Source of the DNA: Nissabacter sp. SGAir0207
GTDB taxonomy: Bacteria > Pseudomonadota > Gammaproteobacteria > Enterobacterales > Enterobacteriaceae
DNA: 64,000 bases
NCBI RefSeq assembly: GCF_005491205.1
Contig: NZ_CP028040.1
Location: 9,039-73,038 of the forward strand
Direction: 5' to 3'
In this document: piece after piece, positions 1-9,365 of the stretch
How the letters are laid out: the number at the start of each line of letters is the position of its first letter
How positions within the stretch are numbered: the first letter of the stretch is position 1
Notes under the pieces: model-generated
Database searches by the model: none
Told to the model about the DNA's origin: nothing
Seen by the model: the letters and a program-made list of their open reading frames with translations, nothing else
Position numbers and translations under genes: made by a program

Positions 1-525
1 GACGCTGCCGGGGTTGACGATTACACAGCCTGAGTTCAGTTCAAGGAGACGGGGAATGTGGGTATGGCCGCACAGGATAAGTGTGGCGTCCAGGTGTTTC
101 ACATAGTCACTGACGCGCGTAACAGAAGATGGTCTGACGGAGGATGCTGATACCTCCTCAAGCAGATAGGTGGTGTCATTGCCGGGGACACCATGCACCA
201 TCACGATTTCATCATGCAGGGTCAGTTCCGCTGGCAGGGCGCGCAGCCACTCCCAGTGTGCCGGCTGCAACTGTTGGAAGGCGTGTTGGTCAGACAACCC
301 CATCTTATCGAAGGGCATCTCAAGCAGTTGCCGTTCATGGTTACCTTTGATGGTGGGAAAATTGAGGGGCAATAGTCGCTCCGCCGTCTCCGCCGGAAAG
401 AGGCCACCGGAGACAATGTCCCCAAGATTGACGGTAAAGTCCACGCCCTGCCCTGCGATATCCTGCAACACTGCATTAAGCGCGGAGACGTTCCCGTGTA
501 TGTCAGAGAGGGCCGCAAATTTCAT
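1..525 (-). CDS. Calcineurin-like metallophosphoesterase (partial, runs off left edge)
   Basis: The reading frame is open from its ATG to the window edge, so the C-terminus is missing. The 175 visible codons carry the metallophosphoesterase series in order: SDIHGN at residues 7-12, GDIVSGG at 35, KGNHER at 60, VHG at 110 and GHTHIPR at 153. These residues bind two metals in YfcE-like cytoplasmic phosphodiesterases/phosphatases. The substrate cannot be read. The start is supported by AGGAG nine bases upstream. It is divergent from the flavodoxin-like gene, sharing a 145-bp intergenic region that also holds that operon's operators. Confidence 0.85.
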   Translation of the reverse strand, partial: MKFAALSDIHGNVSALNAVLQDIAGQGVDFTVNLGDIVSGGLFPAETAERLLPLNFPTIKGNHERQLLEMPFDKMGLSDQHAFQQLQPAHWEWLRALPAELTLHDEIVMVHGVPGNDTTYLLEEVSASSVRPSSVTRVSDYVKHLDATLILCGHTHIPRLLELNSGCVIVNPGSV

Positions 526-616
526 CAGGTTAAACTCCTTTTTGGTTAGGCACTTAACCATAAACTCTTTTCATCCCTTGCGCTGCAGAAGATCTTTCAT
601 CTTATTTTTGCTTGAA

Positions 617-647
617 ACCTACTAAAAGTAACCTACTATAAGTAGGT
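617..647. promoter_or_regulatory. Tandem operator in front of the flavodoxin/TetR operon
   Basis: A perfect 7-3-7 inverted repeat, ACCTACT-ATA-AGTAGGT, lies at 631-647, 24 bases before the flavodoxin start. A second, decayed copy (ACCTACT-AAA-AGTA) directly precedes it at 617-630. Spacing and symmetry fit binding of the TetR-family regulator encoded second in the operon, giving autoregulation. This is inference; the binding protein is not shown by the sequence. Confidence 0.55.
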
Positions 648-670
648 ATTCTTTGACGGAGGTTAGCCCC

Positions 671-1267
671 ATGCATGCACTGATTGTTTCAGCCCACCCT
701 GATGGCAATTCGCATACCCAGGCGGTGGCGGCACACGTCGCCAGCGGCATTCAGGCGGGTGGTATCCATAGCGTTGAACAGATCAATCTGGCCGACGAGC
801 AATTTGACCCGCGCTTCAATCAGGCTGACTATGCGCAGTTCAGCCAGCGCGCTGCCCTGCCCGCGGATGTGGTGGCGGAGCAGGCGCGGCTGGATCGTGC
901 CAATGCGCTGGTGCTGGTCTACCCAATCTACTGGTGGTCATTCCCGGCCCAGCTCAAGGGCTGGATCGATCGGGTATTCACGCAGGATTGGGCCTACTAC
1001 GAGGATGGCGACAGGGTAACCGGCAAACTCGGCCACCTGCAGGTGCACCTGCTGGCGCTGGGGGCGGCTAGCCCGCGCACCTATGTGCGGCATGGCTATT
1101 TCAGCAGTATGCGTACCCAAATTGACCACGGTATTTTTGATTACTGCGGTGCCCCGGTCATGACCAGTGAGTTGCTGCTCCCTTCTGATGAGCACTTCCC
1201 GGACGCACATTACCGGCTGGCGCATAACCTTGGCCGCCAGCTATTTAACACAAAGGAACCCGCATGA
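671..1267 (+). CDS. NAD(P)H dehydrogenase (quinone)-like flavoprotein, flavodoxin_2 family
   Basis: A 198-residue flavodoxin-fold protein. SAHPDGNSHTQ near residue 7 is the FMN phosphate loop, and YPIYWWSFPAQLKGW in the middle is the family hallmark of MdaB/KefF/NQO-type quinone reductases. It probably passes two electrons from NAD(P)H to quinones in the cytosol, a detoxification role. An in-frame upstream start at 653 exists, but GACGGAGG at 656-663 sits correctly for the ATG at 671. It overlaps the following tetR by four bases (ATGA), so the two are translationally coupled. Confidence 0.85.
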   Translation: MHALIVSAHPDGNSHTQAVAAHVASGIQAGGIHSVEQINLADEQFDPRFNQADYAQFSQRAALPADVVAEQARLDRANALVLVYPIYWWSFPAQLKGWIDRVFTQDWAYYEDGDRVTGKLGHLQVHLLALGAASPRTYVRHGYFSSMRTQIDHGIFDYCGAPVMTSELLLPSDEHFPDAHYRLAHNLGRQLFNTKEPA

Positions 1268-1851
1268 CCCATACCCCACGCCAACGTATGCCCCGTCAGG
1301 CGCGGCGGCAACAACTGCTTAACGTCGCTTGGGAGTTGGTGCGTCAGGGCGGCACCGATGCGCTGGCATTGGGGCGGCTGGCTGAGGAGGCGGGCGTCAG
1401 CAAGCCGGTGGTTTACGATCACTTCACCACCCGCCACGGCTTGCTGGCCGCGCTGTATGAGGATTTTGATATACGGCAGAACGCGATTATCGATGCGGCG
1501 ATGGCGGCCGCCGGTGACAGCGTGGCGGAGAAGGCAGCGGTGGTCGCGTCCAGCTATGTGAACTGCGTGCTGAGCCAAGGGCGCGAAATCCCGGATGTGC
1601 TCTCGGCGCTGGACAGCACGCCAGAACTGGCGGAGGTGAAGCGCCAATACCAACTGGATTTTATCGCGAAGTTCCGTGGCTGGTTTGCCACAGATGTCGC
1701 GCCGCCGGGCCTGCCGCTGGCGGCGATGTGGGGGCTGCTCGGTGCCGCGGACAGCATCTCCAACGCCGTGGTCTGCGGCGACATCAGCCAGCAGGCGGGG
1801 TTGGAGGAGATCACCGCGCTTATCATTGCGACGATCGCGCGTTATCGCTGA
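1264..1851 (+). CDS. TetR-family transcriptional regulator
   Basis: A 195-residue regulator. Its N-terminal helix-turn-helix covers about residues 12-60, with LGRLAEEAGVSKPVVYDHF matching the TetR recognition helix. The C-terminal helical domain would bind a ligand that cannot be predicted. Its start overlaps the stop of the quinone reductase gene. It probably represses the pair through the palindromes at 617-647 and is released by a quinone or electrophile. Assignment to the family is firm; target and ligand are inference. Confidence 0.85.
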   Translation: MTHTPRQRMPRQARRQQLLNVAWELVRQGGTDALALGRLAEEAGVSKPVVYDHFTTRHGLLAALYEDFDIRQNAIIDAAMAAAGDSVAEKAAVVASSYVNCVLSQGREIPDVLSALDSTPELAEVKRQYQLDFIAKFRGWFATDVAPPGLPLAAMWGLLGAADSISNAVVCGDISQQAGLEEITALIIATIARYR

Positions 1852-1978
1852 GCAGGAGGGCCGGATGCCCTTCTCTGACAATAGCCCACTCAGGCCCGCC
1901 GTTTTGCGCTGCTGTTTTTTTCTGCTAGTATGGCGCGCTATTTAATAGTTTGAATTATTTGGATTATATTGGGATAGG

Positions 1979-2110
1979 ATGTCTACTAAATATACGATTG
2001 CAAGCGCGCTGTTTTTGTTTCTGCTGGTAGCAGGGGGATATGAGGTGTTCACCCATGCGGGGGAAGATCTGTTCTCTTCACTGCCGGAATTTGTGCCTTA
2101 CAACCCCTAG
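1979..2110 (+). CDS. Possible 43-residue membrane peptide
   Basis: A short frame beginning MSTKYTIASALFLFLLVAGG, with one hydrophobic helix over residues 6-20 followed by a polar tail ending FVPYNP. It starts 127 bases after the tetR stop. The upstream sequence GGGATAGG is a poor, very close ribosome binding site. Small single-span proteins of this layout are common in enterobacteria, but I do not recognise it, and it overlaps a weak frame on the opposite strand at its 3' end. Confidence 0.35.
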   Translation: MSTKYTIASALFLFLLVAGGYEVFTHAGEDLFSSLPEFVPYNP

Positions 2111-2269
2111 CTGTATTAAATTTCCCCGACTCGCCATCAGCGCAAATTTCGGCTCTGGGGCGATAGTTGCCAGCCAGTCCGCTGTGCGTTGTAAAGACTC
2201 AGGGAGTTCCAGAGCCAGCAACTCCCAAATAGAACGCAAAGAGAGTATGGGCGCTAATATCTTACCCAC
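2078..2269 (-). CDS. Possible short protein downstream of the tccC remnant
   Basis: A 63-codon GTG-start frame with protein-like composition (WELLALELPESLQRTADWL). It lies 40 bases downstream of the broken tccC on the same strand, where polymorphic Rhs/TccC genes often carry an orphan tail or immunity gene. No motif is recognisable. It overlaps the 3' end of the 43-residue frame on the other strand, so at most one of the two is likely real. Confidence 0.25.
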   Translation of the reverse strand: MGKILAPILSLRSIWELLALELPESLQRTADWLATIAPEPKFALMASRGNLIQLGVVRHKFRQ

Positions 2270-2308
2270 GAGATATTAGCCGCCCAACGTTACCGCTATA
2301 AAAATACT

Positions 2309-3215
2309 CTATATCAGCACCCCGTAATCTGTTAATTGCAGAGGATTCCATATTTCAGGTTCAAAACCTTCCGGCATAGTGAAATGTGAGAAATCCCAGG
2401 TTCGCAGTATATCGGCACGTCCCCTCTCTTTTGAATTAACAGGCATCCGCCCATCAATATCTTGTAGCGTGGTTGGATTATTCCTGACCATCCTGAACAG
2501 GTTCTGTCCGTCCACTGTACCCGCCGGGTCTGCGGAGAGCCAGCGCCCCACCCAAGGTTGGTAGTAACGGTAACCGTATTAGTAAAGCCCCGTCGCGTCG
2601 CGCTCTTTGCCGGAGTAACGTCTATTTTTGTCGTTCGCCTCCACCGCGCTACGCGCCGCCCATACCGCCGTGCCACCGTACGGGTAGTACGCTTCCGTAC
2701 TGATGACCTTCCCGTCGCCATCCAGCTCCAGTCCGCAGCTACCGGTGAGATCGCCATAGCTGTAAAATACTTCTCGCGCAGCTTCTGTCCGGCGGCCGAC
2801 CAGCTCAGCGACTTCATGATAACCTGCTCCGTAATGCTCAAGGGACGTCCCGGCAGGGTTGCGTCCGGTACGGGTTACCGCCCGGCTTCTCTCTTCTGTA
2901 CCATCGTCCGCGGTGCGAATATTGCTGACCGCGATACATGGCCGTCCTGCCGCGTCGTTCAGTACCACGATGGTGCCGGAATCTGCGCTGACGGTGCGCA
3001 AGACGGGCCAGCCAGATCGGTGAGGTAGCTGAAGTTCGCCAAATCAGCATCAATGCAGACGCGGATCGGCGCTACGCGCCAAAAAGCCACCGGCATCGTA
3101 CCGATGGAGGGTGATGTACTCACGGGTGACGGTGGTATGCGATGTTGCGCACGGTCAGGCCTCGGTTGTCGAGGAGTGTGATCGTGGGGGTTTTGCTGAA
3201 CAGCGATGTGCTCAT
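2309..3215 (-). pseudogene. tccC: Decayed, internally deleted tccC (Tc insecticidal toxin C component, Rhs-type)
   Basis: The start is recognisable as a TccC N-terminus (MSTSLFSKTPTITLLDNRG) with AGGAG upstream. Across three frames it continues through RYDAGGFLARSADPRLH and NFSYLTDLAG to VLRTVSADSGTIVVLNDAAG. It then jumps to the Rhs-core end: YYPYGGTAVWAARS, RRYSGKERDATGLY, then RYYQPWVGRWLSADPAG and LFRMVRNNP. Lesions: a stop after HRHP, further frame changes, loss of several hundred central codons, and an in-frame TAA at about 2579 inside the normally unbroken GLYYYGYRYY motif. Intact TccC forms the cocoon that packages an ADP-ribosylating toxin; this copy cannot. No tcaA/tcdB partner is visible nearby. 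Confidence 0.85.
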
Positions 3216-3388
3216 GGTATTCTCCTGTTTATCGTATGCAGCCGGTTTGGCAGCACAAAAAATCATACGATAATCAGGAAAACTTAATAGTTACTGGGAC
3301 TTAAGGGCGGGTTAAGAAAGACAACAAGCCTTCCCCACTGATTTTATGGCCAGCTTACACTGGCCTGAATATCGCGGCCGTCACGCCC

Positions 3389-4297
3389 TCAATAGTGATC
3401 CGGCACAATCATATTCTCCGGCACCGGATGGCGGGCGTAATCGTCATGATGGATGCGGGAGGGCAGCGTGATGCGATCACCCTCCTCCGCCTCATAGGGC
3501 ACCTGCTGCAACAGGTGTGAGATGCAGTTGAGGCGCGCTTTCCTTTTATCCACGCCCTTCACCACCCACCACCGCGCCTCCTCAATATTGGTGCGCTCGA
3601 GCATCACCTCTTTGGCGACGGTGTAATCCTCCCAGCGGCGGCGGCTCTCCAGATCCATTGGGCTGAGTTTCCACTGCTTGAGCGGGTCGTGGATACGGCT
3701 CAAAAAGCGCGTCTCCTGCTCCTCATCGGTGATCGAGATCCAGTATTTGACGATCTGGATGCCGCTGCGCACCAACATGCGCTCAAACTCCGGCGTGCTG
3801 TGGAAAAACTCCTCGTACTCTTTGTCCGTGCAGAAGCCCATTACCTTTTCCACGCCCGCGCGGTTATACCAGCTACGGTCGAACAGCACGATCTCGCCTG
3901 CGGAAGGCAGGTGCGACACATAGCGCTGGAAATACCACTGCGAGCGCTCACGCTCATTGGGTGCTGGCAGCGCGGCCACCCGGCAGTAACGCGGGTTCAG
4001 CCGCTGCATGATGCGCTTGATCACGCCGCCCTTGCCAGCCGCGTCGCGCCCCTCAAAAATGACCACCAGACGGTGGCCGGTACGCACCACCCAGTTCTGT
4101 AATTTAACCAGCTCTCCCTGCAAGTGCAGGAGTTCACAGAAGTAACGGCGACGCCAGGCTTTCTCCTCGGGTGAGCCACTCGCATCCAGGCGGCTCTCCT
4201 CGAGTTCCAGCTCCAGCGACTCGTCATAGCTGTCATAGAACTCCTGCAAAAGACGTGTATCAAACATGTCGTTGTAATTAATTTCATGGGTAGACAT
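3389..4297 (-). CDS. ppk2: Polyphosphate kinase 2 family protein
   Basis: A 302-residue PPK2 enzyme. Residues 83-91 (GRDAAGKGG) form the Walker A loop and 138-146 (LFDRSWYNR) the Walker B/catalytic segment; ERERSQWYFQRYV lies in the lid. PPK2 enzymes transfer phosphate between polyphosphate and nucleoside diphosphates or monophosphates in the cytoplasm. Length matches the one-domain class I type. It follows the phosphate transporter on the same strand with only 28 bases between them, so the pair probably couples phosphate uptake to polyphosphate metabolism. Confidence 0.93.
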   Translation of the reverse strand: MSTHEINYNDMFDTRLLQEFYDSYDESLELELEESRLDASGSPEEKAWRRRYFCELLHLQGELVKLQNWVVRTGHRLVVIFEGRDAAGKGGVIKRIMQRLNPRYCRVAALPAPNERERSQWYFQRYVSHLPSAGEIVLFDRSWYNRAGVEKVMGFCTDKEYEEFFHSTPEFERMLVRSGIQIVKYWISITDEEQETRFLSRIHDPLKQWKLSPMDLESRRRWEDYTVAKEVMLERTNIEEARWWVVKGVDKRKARLNCISHLLQQVPYEAEEGDRITLPSRIHHDDYARHPVPENMIVPDHY

Positions 4298-4325
4298 CGT
4301 TCAGTATCCCTGTCAAAAACCAAAA

Positions 4326-5945
4326 TTACAGTGAAATCAAAAGCCAATAGAGTCCAGCAGAGAGCAGTGCGGCAGCGGGCAAGGTCAGCACCCAGGCCAG
4401 CACCATGTTACGCAGGGTCGCCATCTGTAAGCCGCTGCGGTTGGCCGCCATCGTGCCGGCAATGCCTGATGAGAGAACATGGGTGGTGGAAACCGGCATT
4501 CCGAAGGCATCCGCCGCGCCGATGGTGCCCATGGCAACCAGCTGGGCGCTGACGCCTTGCGCATAGTTGAGCGGGTTTTTGCCGATCTTCTCACCCAGCG
4601 TGGAGACGATCCGGCGCCAGCCGACCATGGTGCCGAGGCCCAGCGCAATCGCGACGGCTACCTTGACCCAGGAGGGGATGAATTGGGTGGAGGCGTCCAG
4701 CGCCTTTTTCAGCGACTGCAAGGTCTGCTGCGTGGCCGCCGGCAGGGTCAGCGAGGGGTCAGCCTGCAGGCGTTTGATGGTGCCTGCCGCCAGATACATC
4801 TCATTGCGCACGGTGGTGATCTGTTCCTCCGGGATAGCCTGCAGGGTGCCATAGTGGGACAGCGTAGTGCCGAGGTTGCCAGCGATCTGCGCCAGCGCAG
4901 GCAGCACCTGGGCATTGCGCTCGCTGGTACGCAGATAGGTTGCCAGTACGTCATGTGGCTGGCCAACCGGTGCCGCCGCGCCCTGCCGTGACAGCAGGTG
5001 TTGGCTCTGTTGCGCCAGCGTGATGATGGTCGGCACTTCAGTCTGCGGCAGTGCGCGATTAAGGGAGTAGGTCACCGGCAGGGCCGCAACCAAAATCAGC
5101 ATAATCAGCCCCATGCCTTTCTGCCCATCGTTCGAGCCGTGGGCGAAGGAGACGCCGGTACAGGTCAGCACCATCATGCTGCGGATCCAAAGGGGCGGCG
5201 CGCCGTTCTGTTTCGCGGCCTGATACAGCTCTGGCTTGTTCACCAGCCGCTTCATGATGAGCAGCAGCAGCGCCGCACAGCCGAAGCCCACGATGGGCGA
5301 GAGGAGCAGCGCATTGCCGATGTTGAGTGCCTGCCCCCAGTTCACGCCGCTCATGGCGCTGCGGCCATGCATCACCGCATTGGCGACGCCGACACCGATG
5401 ATGGAGCCGATCAGCGTATGGGAAGAGGAGGCGGGCAGGCCCAGCCACCAGGTTGCCAGGTTCCAGATGATGGCGGCGAAGAGCAGCGCGTAGATCATGA
5501 CAAAACTTTCGCTACTGCCAGCCTGCAAAATCAACTCAACGGGCAGCAGGGAGATAATCCCGAACGCGACCGCACCCGTGGAGAACAGCACCCCAAGGAA
5601 GTTAAAGATCCCTGACAAGACCACAGCCACCGTCGGTGGCAGCGAGCGCGTATAGATCACGGTTGCCACCGCATTTGCGGTGTCATGGAAACCGTTCACG
5701 AATTCAAAACCCAGTGCGGCCAGCAACGCGACACCCAAAAGGATGAAGGGCAGCGAACTGCTATATTCCAGCCCGGTCTGTTTAATGTCGCCAATAAGGT
5801 GTGTACCGGTAAATACCGCGCCCATAATAAGCAGCAGGATGAAAAGAAGCATTGGCTTCTTACTTTCACCTTTTTTGGTCAGGTCGGCCGGGGATAAGGG
5901 GGTTGCAGCCACCGTTAATGGCTGGGTCGTTACATAATCACTCAT
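4326..5945 (-). CDS. pit: PiT-family inorganic phosphate transporter
   Basis: A 539-residue inner-membrane protein of the PitA/PitB family. The two PiT half-signatures are present: GFHDTANA at residues 85-92 and AHGSNDGQKGMG in the second half, followed by VSTTHVLSSGIAG. About ten hydrophobic spans are split by a soluble central loop of about 110 residues. It probably imports metal-phosphate complexes in symport with protons. A PhoB-like box lies 74 bases upstream of the start, and ppk2 follows in the same operon. Confidence 0.93.
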   Translation of the reverse strand: MSDYVTTQPLTVAATPLSPADLTKKGESKKPMLLFILLLIMGAVFTGTHLIGDIKQTGLEYSSSLPFILLGVALLAALGFEFVNGFHDTANAVATVIYTRSLPPTVAVVLSGIFNFLGVLFSTGAVAFGIISLLPVELILQAGSSESFVMIYALLFAAIIWNLATWWLGLPASSSHTLIGSIIGVGVANAVMHGRSAMSGVNWGQALNIGNALLLSPIVGFGCAALLLLIMKRLVNKPELYQAAKQNGAPPLWIRSMMVLTCTGVSFAHGSNDGQKGMGLIMLILVAALPVTYSLNRALPQTEVPTIITLAQQSQHLLSRQGAAAPVGQPHDVLATYLRTSERNAQVLPALAQIAGNLGTTLSHYGTLQAIPEEQITTVRNEMYLAAGTIKRLQADPSLTLPAATQQTLQSLKKALDASTQFIPSWVKVAVAIALGLGTMVGWRRIVSTLGEKIGKNPLNYAQGVSAQLVAMGTIGAADAFGMPVSTTHVLSSGIAGTMAANRSGLQMATLRNMVLAWVLTLPAAALLSAGLYWLLISL

Positions 5946-6350
5946 CAGAAAGAATTTCCTGTATATCGCTCAAGCAGCAGAAGCACAACGATTTGTGTGA
6001 CTAACTTATAGAAATTCTATGAAGGTTTTATGACAGAGCTGTCAAAAAAGCGTCATATAACGCTATTTTTGCGGTGGACGAAAAAGAGAGGGGATAATTA
6101 TAATTAAATTTAAAAACAATAAGTTAAATTATAGCTCGCTTATTTAATGAGGTTTATCCTAAAATAAAACACGCGCGTCCGCAGCGTTATTATCATTACG
6201 GTGACATTTTCATACTGCACATAATTCATGAAAATGACGAGGAAGGGATGTGACCAAAAAAGCATCTTCCCGTTCTGGGCAATGCTTTGAACCTGTCAAT
6301 TTCACACCCGCTGAAAAAAGCGTAGCGGCTTTTTGATACTTTGCGAAAAT
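5946..6350. other. Intergenic region between pit and the araC-type gene
   Basis: About 400 AT-rich bases. Apart from the PhoB-like site I see no gene. It lies between the pit start (transcribed leftward) and the stop of the AraC-type gene, so it holds the pit promoter and the end of the regulator transcript. Confidence 0.5.
6019..6036 (-). promoter_or_regulatory. PhoB box-like site upstream of pit-ppk2
   Basis: On the minus strand the site reads CTGTCAT-AAAA-CCTTCAT: two seven-base half-sites spaced by four bases as in the Pho box consensus, the first half perfect and the second 5 of 7. It lies 74-91 bases upstream of the pit start, reading toward it. Supports phosphate-starvation control of uptake and polyphosphate genes; match is by eye. 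Confidence 0.55.
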
Positions 6351-7220
6351 TTATATTTTCCCCTGCCCGTTCAGCCAGAATTTCTTATAGCGCGCCGGCG
6401 GAATGCCCACCAGGTTATGGAATATACGATGGAAGTTATTCACGTTGTCATACCCCACGGCGTTGGCCACTTCCGTGACGCCCAGATCGGTGCTCAATAA
6501 TAAATTCTGTGCTTCGCCAATGCGGCGGCGCGTCTGATACTGCTTGGGGGAGTAGCCCGAGTAGGCTTTGAAAACATGCGCCAGATAAAACTGGCTCATA
6601 TTGAGGGCGGCAGTGATGGAACTGAGCGCAATGTCATCTTTGTAATGGTTATCGATATACTCCTTCACCCGCTGCCCCAGCAGGGTTTGGGGGCTTTCAT
6701 GCTCAGGCTTATGGGCCATCCAGAGGTTACGGCACAGCAGCAGCAGTACGCTGAGCAGGTTGTCACTCATCTCTGCGCTGTAGACTCGCTTGCTGTTGAC
6801 GTGCGTCCAGAGTTGATCAAACAGCTGGCAGATCTCGTCATAGAACTCACCGCTGGGCATGACGGCGGGCTGCGCGCGGGTAGTGAGGATATTGGTCGGC
6901 AACCCGTCCACTTTCAGTTGCTCAACCCCACAGCTAAAAATCAACAGGTCATCGGATGCGGTCGGGTTTTCATCATGCAGCACGTGCGCGTTGAACAGCA
7001 GCAGGTCACCTTGCTGCACCCGGTAGTTTCGGCCATCAATGTTATAGCTCCCGCTCCCGGCCCGGATAAACATCAGCTCGAGCCGATCGTCGTGCTTGTG
7101 CATCACTCGCGGGATCGCGGCCCCCGCCCCTTCGGCCTTACAGATAAAGGTCAGCCGTGGCCGCAGATTGTTCTCAAAACCACGTAATGAAGGCGGCTCG
7201 TTCAGGCGGAAAGTCAGCAT
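6351..7220 (-). CDS. AraC/XylS-family regulator of the adjacent polyol/sugar operon
   Basis: A 289-residue regulator. The N-terminal half (about residues 40-110) is a cupin-like sensor with HKHDDRLELMFI and GDLLLFNAHVLHDENP. The C-terminal half has the two AraC helix-turn-helices, ending in VTEVANAVGYDNVNNFHRIF. It is divergent from the sugar-porter gene across a 710-bp gap, the usual arrangement for an activator of the operon at 7.9-11.8 kb. The inducer is unknown, probably the transported sugar or polyol. Confidence 0.9.
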   Translation of the reverse strand: MLTFRLNEPPSLRGFENNLRPRLTFICKAEGAGAAIPRVMHKHDDRLELMFIRAGSGSYNIDGRNYRVQQGDLLLFNAHVLHDENPTASDDLLIFSCGVEQLKVDGLPTNILTTRAQPAVMPSGEFYDEICQLFDQLWTHVNSKRVYSAEMSDNLLSVLLLLCRNLWMAHKPEHESPQTLLGQRVKEYIDNHYKDDIALSSITAALNMSQFYLAHVFKAYSGYSPKQYQTRRRIGEAQNLLLSTDLGVTEVANAVGYDNVNNFHRIFHNLVGIPPARYKKFWLNGQGKI

Positions 7221-7930
7221 GATGTCTCCTGTTGGTCTGCCACCATTCTTACATGCCGACGGAGAGCCGTAATCATCAATCTTGCTCTCCCTTTTTTAAC
7301 CAAGCCATTGATAGATAGGGGCTTGCCAATATTCATCCGCTTTTATCTCGCTATTATTGCTATCCCACGTTGTGGCGACGGTGTAGAACAGGCATCTTCA
7401 TCCCTTAACGGATGGGTATCCAGCACCGGCGGGAGAAATACCCGTTGAAAAAACGCGTCAATACCCATTTTTCAACCGCCCAATAATCAATATCATCATT
7501 ATTGCTATTATTGACTGGCGAAAAGATACTCCTGTTTTAATTTGTCAGCCTCCCCTCCCCGCCAAATAATAGCCATGTTTGGAATAACCCACCTATCGAA
7601 ATGCAAGGTGGAAATTAGCCAATTTCAATCCTCTCCATTCTTGCTATGTCAACGGATAAAGCTGGTGCCGTGACAGCCATCACTTGATTTTGTGCTTTTC
7701 GCACGAATTTTTTGATCGCCAACACGCTGCAAAATCATGCATCAGGAATCGTATGGCGTTAAACATTCACTTTGTTATAACTTCATTGCAACGTTAATAG
7801 GCGTGACGTTATAGCACAGAGCCAGCAAGGGTATTCGCAGCTTATAAAATCACTCAGAGTAAAAGAGCATAAATAAAGTGCCGTATTACCGGCATGCAAC
7901 GCTGTTCACTTATAACCAGATGGATACGCT
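7221..7930. promoter_or_regulatory. Divergent control region of the sugar/polyol operon
   Basis: A 710-bp gene-free stretch between the divergent AraC-type regulator and the transporter. It is AT-rich and has no open frame with coding character. It must contain both promoters. Near the transporter end I see related words GTTATAACTTC, CAACGTTAAT and GACGTTATAG within 60 bases (about 7775-7815), possible activator sites, but I cannot define a consensus. Confidence 0.45.
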
Positions 7931-9340
7931 ATGCATAATAAAACCAACCTGCACTCTCCGCGGCGCATGCGGTTAATTACCCTTATTTCAACCATTGGTG
8001 GATTGTGTTTTGGCTATGACACGGGGGTGATTTCTGGCGCGCTTATTTTCATGAAGTACGATCTCAATCTTACGCCAGCTCAGGAGGGGTTGATCACCTC
8101 CTTCCTGTTATTTGGCGCGGCATTGGGCTCACTGTTTGGGGGATATTTATCAGACAAGCAGGGGCGGCGCAAAAACCTGTTGTGGGTGGCGGCCATCTTT
8201 ATGGTGGGGGCTATCGCGACCTCACTGGCGTGGAGCGTGCCATCGATGATTGTGGCGCGTTTCGTGCTGGGGTTGGCGGTCGGTTGTGCGTCGGTTACGG
8301 TGCCCATCTATATTTGCGAGCTGGCGCGCGCCAACCAGCGGGAGCGGCTGGTGACGGTCAATGAGCTGATGATCGTGACTGGGCAGTTCCTGGCGTACTC
8401 GGTCAACGCCGCCATCGTCAACCTCTATCCTGACATGTCCCACAACTGGCGCATCATGCTGGCTATCCCGGCGCTGCCCGGTGCGTTACTGTGGCTCGGG
8501 ATGCTGGTAATGCCTGAATCACCACGCTTTTATATCCGCCGTGGAGAGACGGAAAAAGCAATGAGCGTGCTGAAAACGCTGCGCCTGCCGGAAGAGGTGG
8601 ATCGCGAGGTAAAGGAGATCCAGCAACTCATTAAGGTGGATGAGGTGAAATTCAACCTGTTTGCCGAGCTGAAAAACCGCTGGGTGGTGCAGCTGGTGTT
8701 AATCGGCCTGATGATTGTGTTGGCGACGCGCGTCACGGGCGTCAACACCATCATGTACTATGCGCCCACTGTGCTGAAGGCCACCGGGCTGGGGGATGCC
8801 GCCGCCGTTACCGGTGCCGTCGCCAATGGCCTGATCTCGATTATTGCGACGCTGCTGGGTATTGCGTTAATTGGCCGGCACTCACGCCGTAAAATGTTTT
8901 TCACCGGCCAGGCGGGCGTCACCCTCAGCCTGATTCTGATTGGTTTGTCCTTTAAATACTTTTTCCATACTGAAGTCATTGATGGCGTGGAAACCTTACG
9001 GGCAAACTTTGCCAGCGCGCCCTACGTTATTCTCGGCTTGATGCTGGTATTCCTGTTATTTATGCAGGGGTGGATCGCCCCCGTATTCTGGCTGATGCTT
9101 GCGGAAATCTACCCATTAAGAATGCGCGGCGTCGGCATGGGGTTCGCCGTATTTGGCCTGTGGACTTTCGACTTTATTATTCAGTCACTCTTCCCACTGC
9201 TGCTTAACCATTATGGCGGAGGCATGACCTTTGGGTTCTTTGCGGCCGCGAACATTATCATGCTGCTGCTATTGGTGAAATATCTCCCTGAGACGCGCGG
9301 CATGACACTGGAACAGATTGAAAAGAAATTCAGTTTTTAA
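7931..9340 (+). CDS. MFS sugar-porter family transporter (inositol/sugar:H+ symporter type)
   Basis: A 469-residue, twelve-helix major facilitator. Family marks are GYDTGVISGALIFM near residue 29, the loop DKQGRRK after helix 2, PESPRFYIRRG at the central loop, and PLRMRGVGMG plus PETRGMTLEQIE at the end. This is the sugar-porter branch (XylE/GalP/IolT). The operon partners (Gfo/Idh/MocA dehydrogenase and TIM-barrel isomerase) favour a polyol such as an inositol over a plain hexose. Substrate identity is inference. Confidence 0.9.
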   Translation: MHNKTNLHSPRRMRLITLISTIGGLCFGYDTGVISGALIFMKYDLNLTPAQEGLITSFLLFGAALGSLFGGYLSDKQGRRKNLLWVAAIFMVGAIATSLAWSVPSMIVARFVLGLAVGCASVTVPIYICELARANQRERLVTVNELMIVTGQFLAYSVNAAIVNLYPDMSHNWRIMLAIPALPGALLWLGMLVMPESPRFYIRRGETEKAMSVLKTLRLPEEVDREVKEIQQLIKVDEVKFNLFAELKNRWVVQLVLIGLMIVLATRVTGVNTIMYYAPTVLKATGLGDAAAVTGAVANGLISIIATLLGIALIGRHSRRKMFFTGQAGVTLSLILIGLSFKYFFHTEVIDGVETLRANFASAPYVILGLMLVFLLFMQGWIAPVFWLMLAEIYPLRMRGVGMGFAVFGLWTFDFIIQSLFPLLLNHYGGGMTFGFFAAANIIMLLLLVKYLPETRGMTLEQIEKKFSF

Positions 9341-9365
9341 CTTCACGGCAATTGAGGATAGATCA

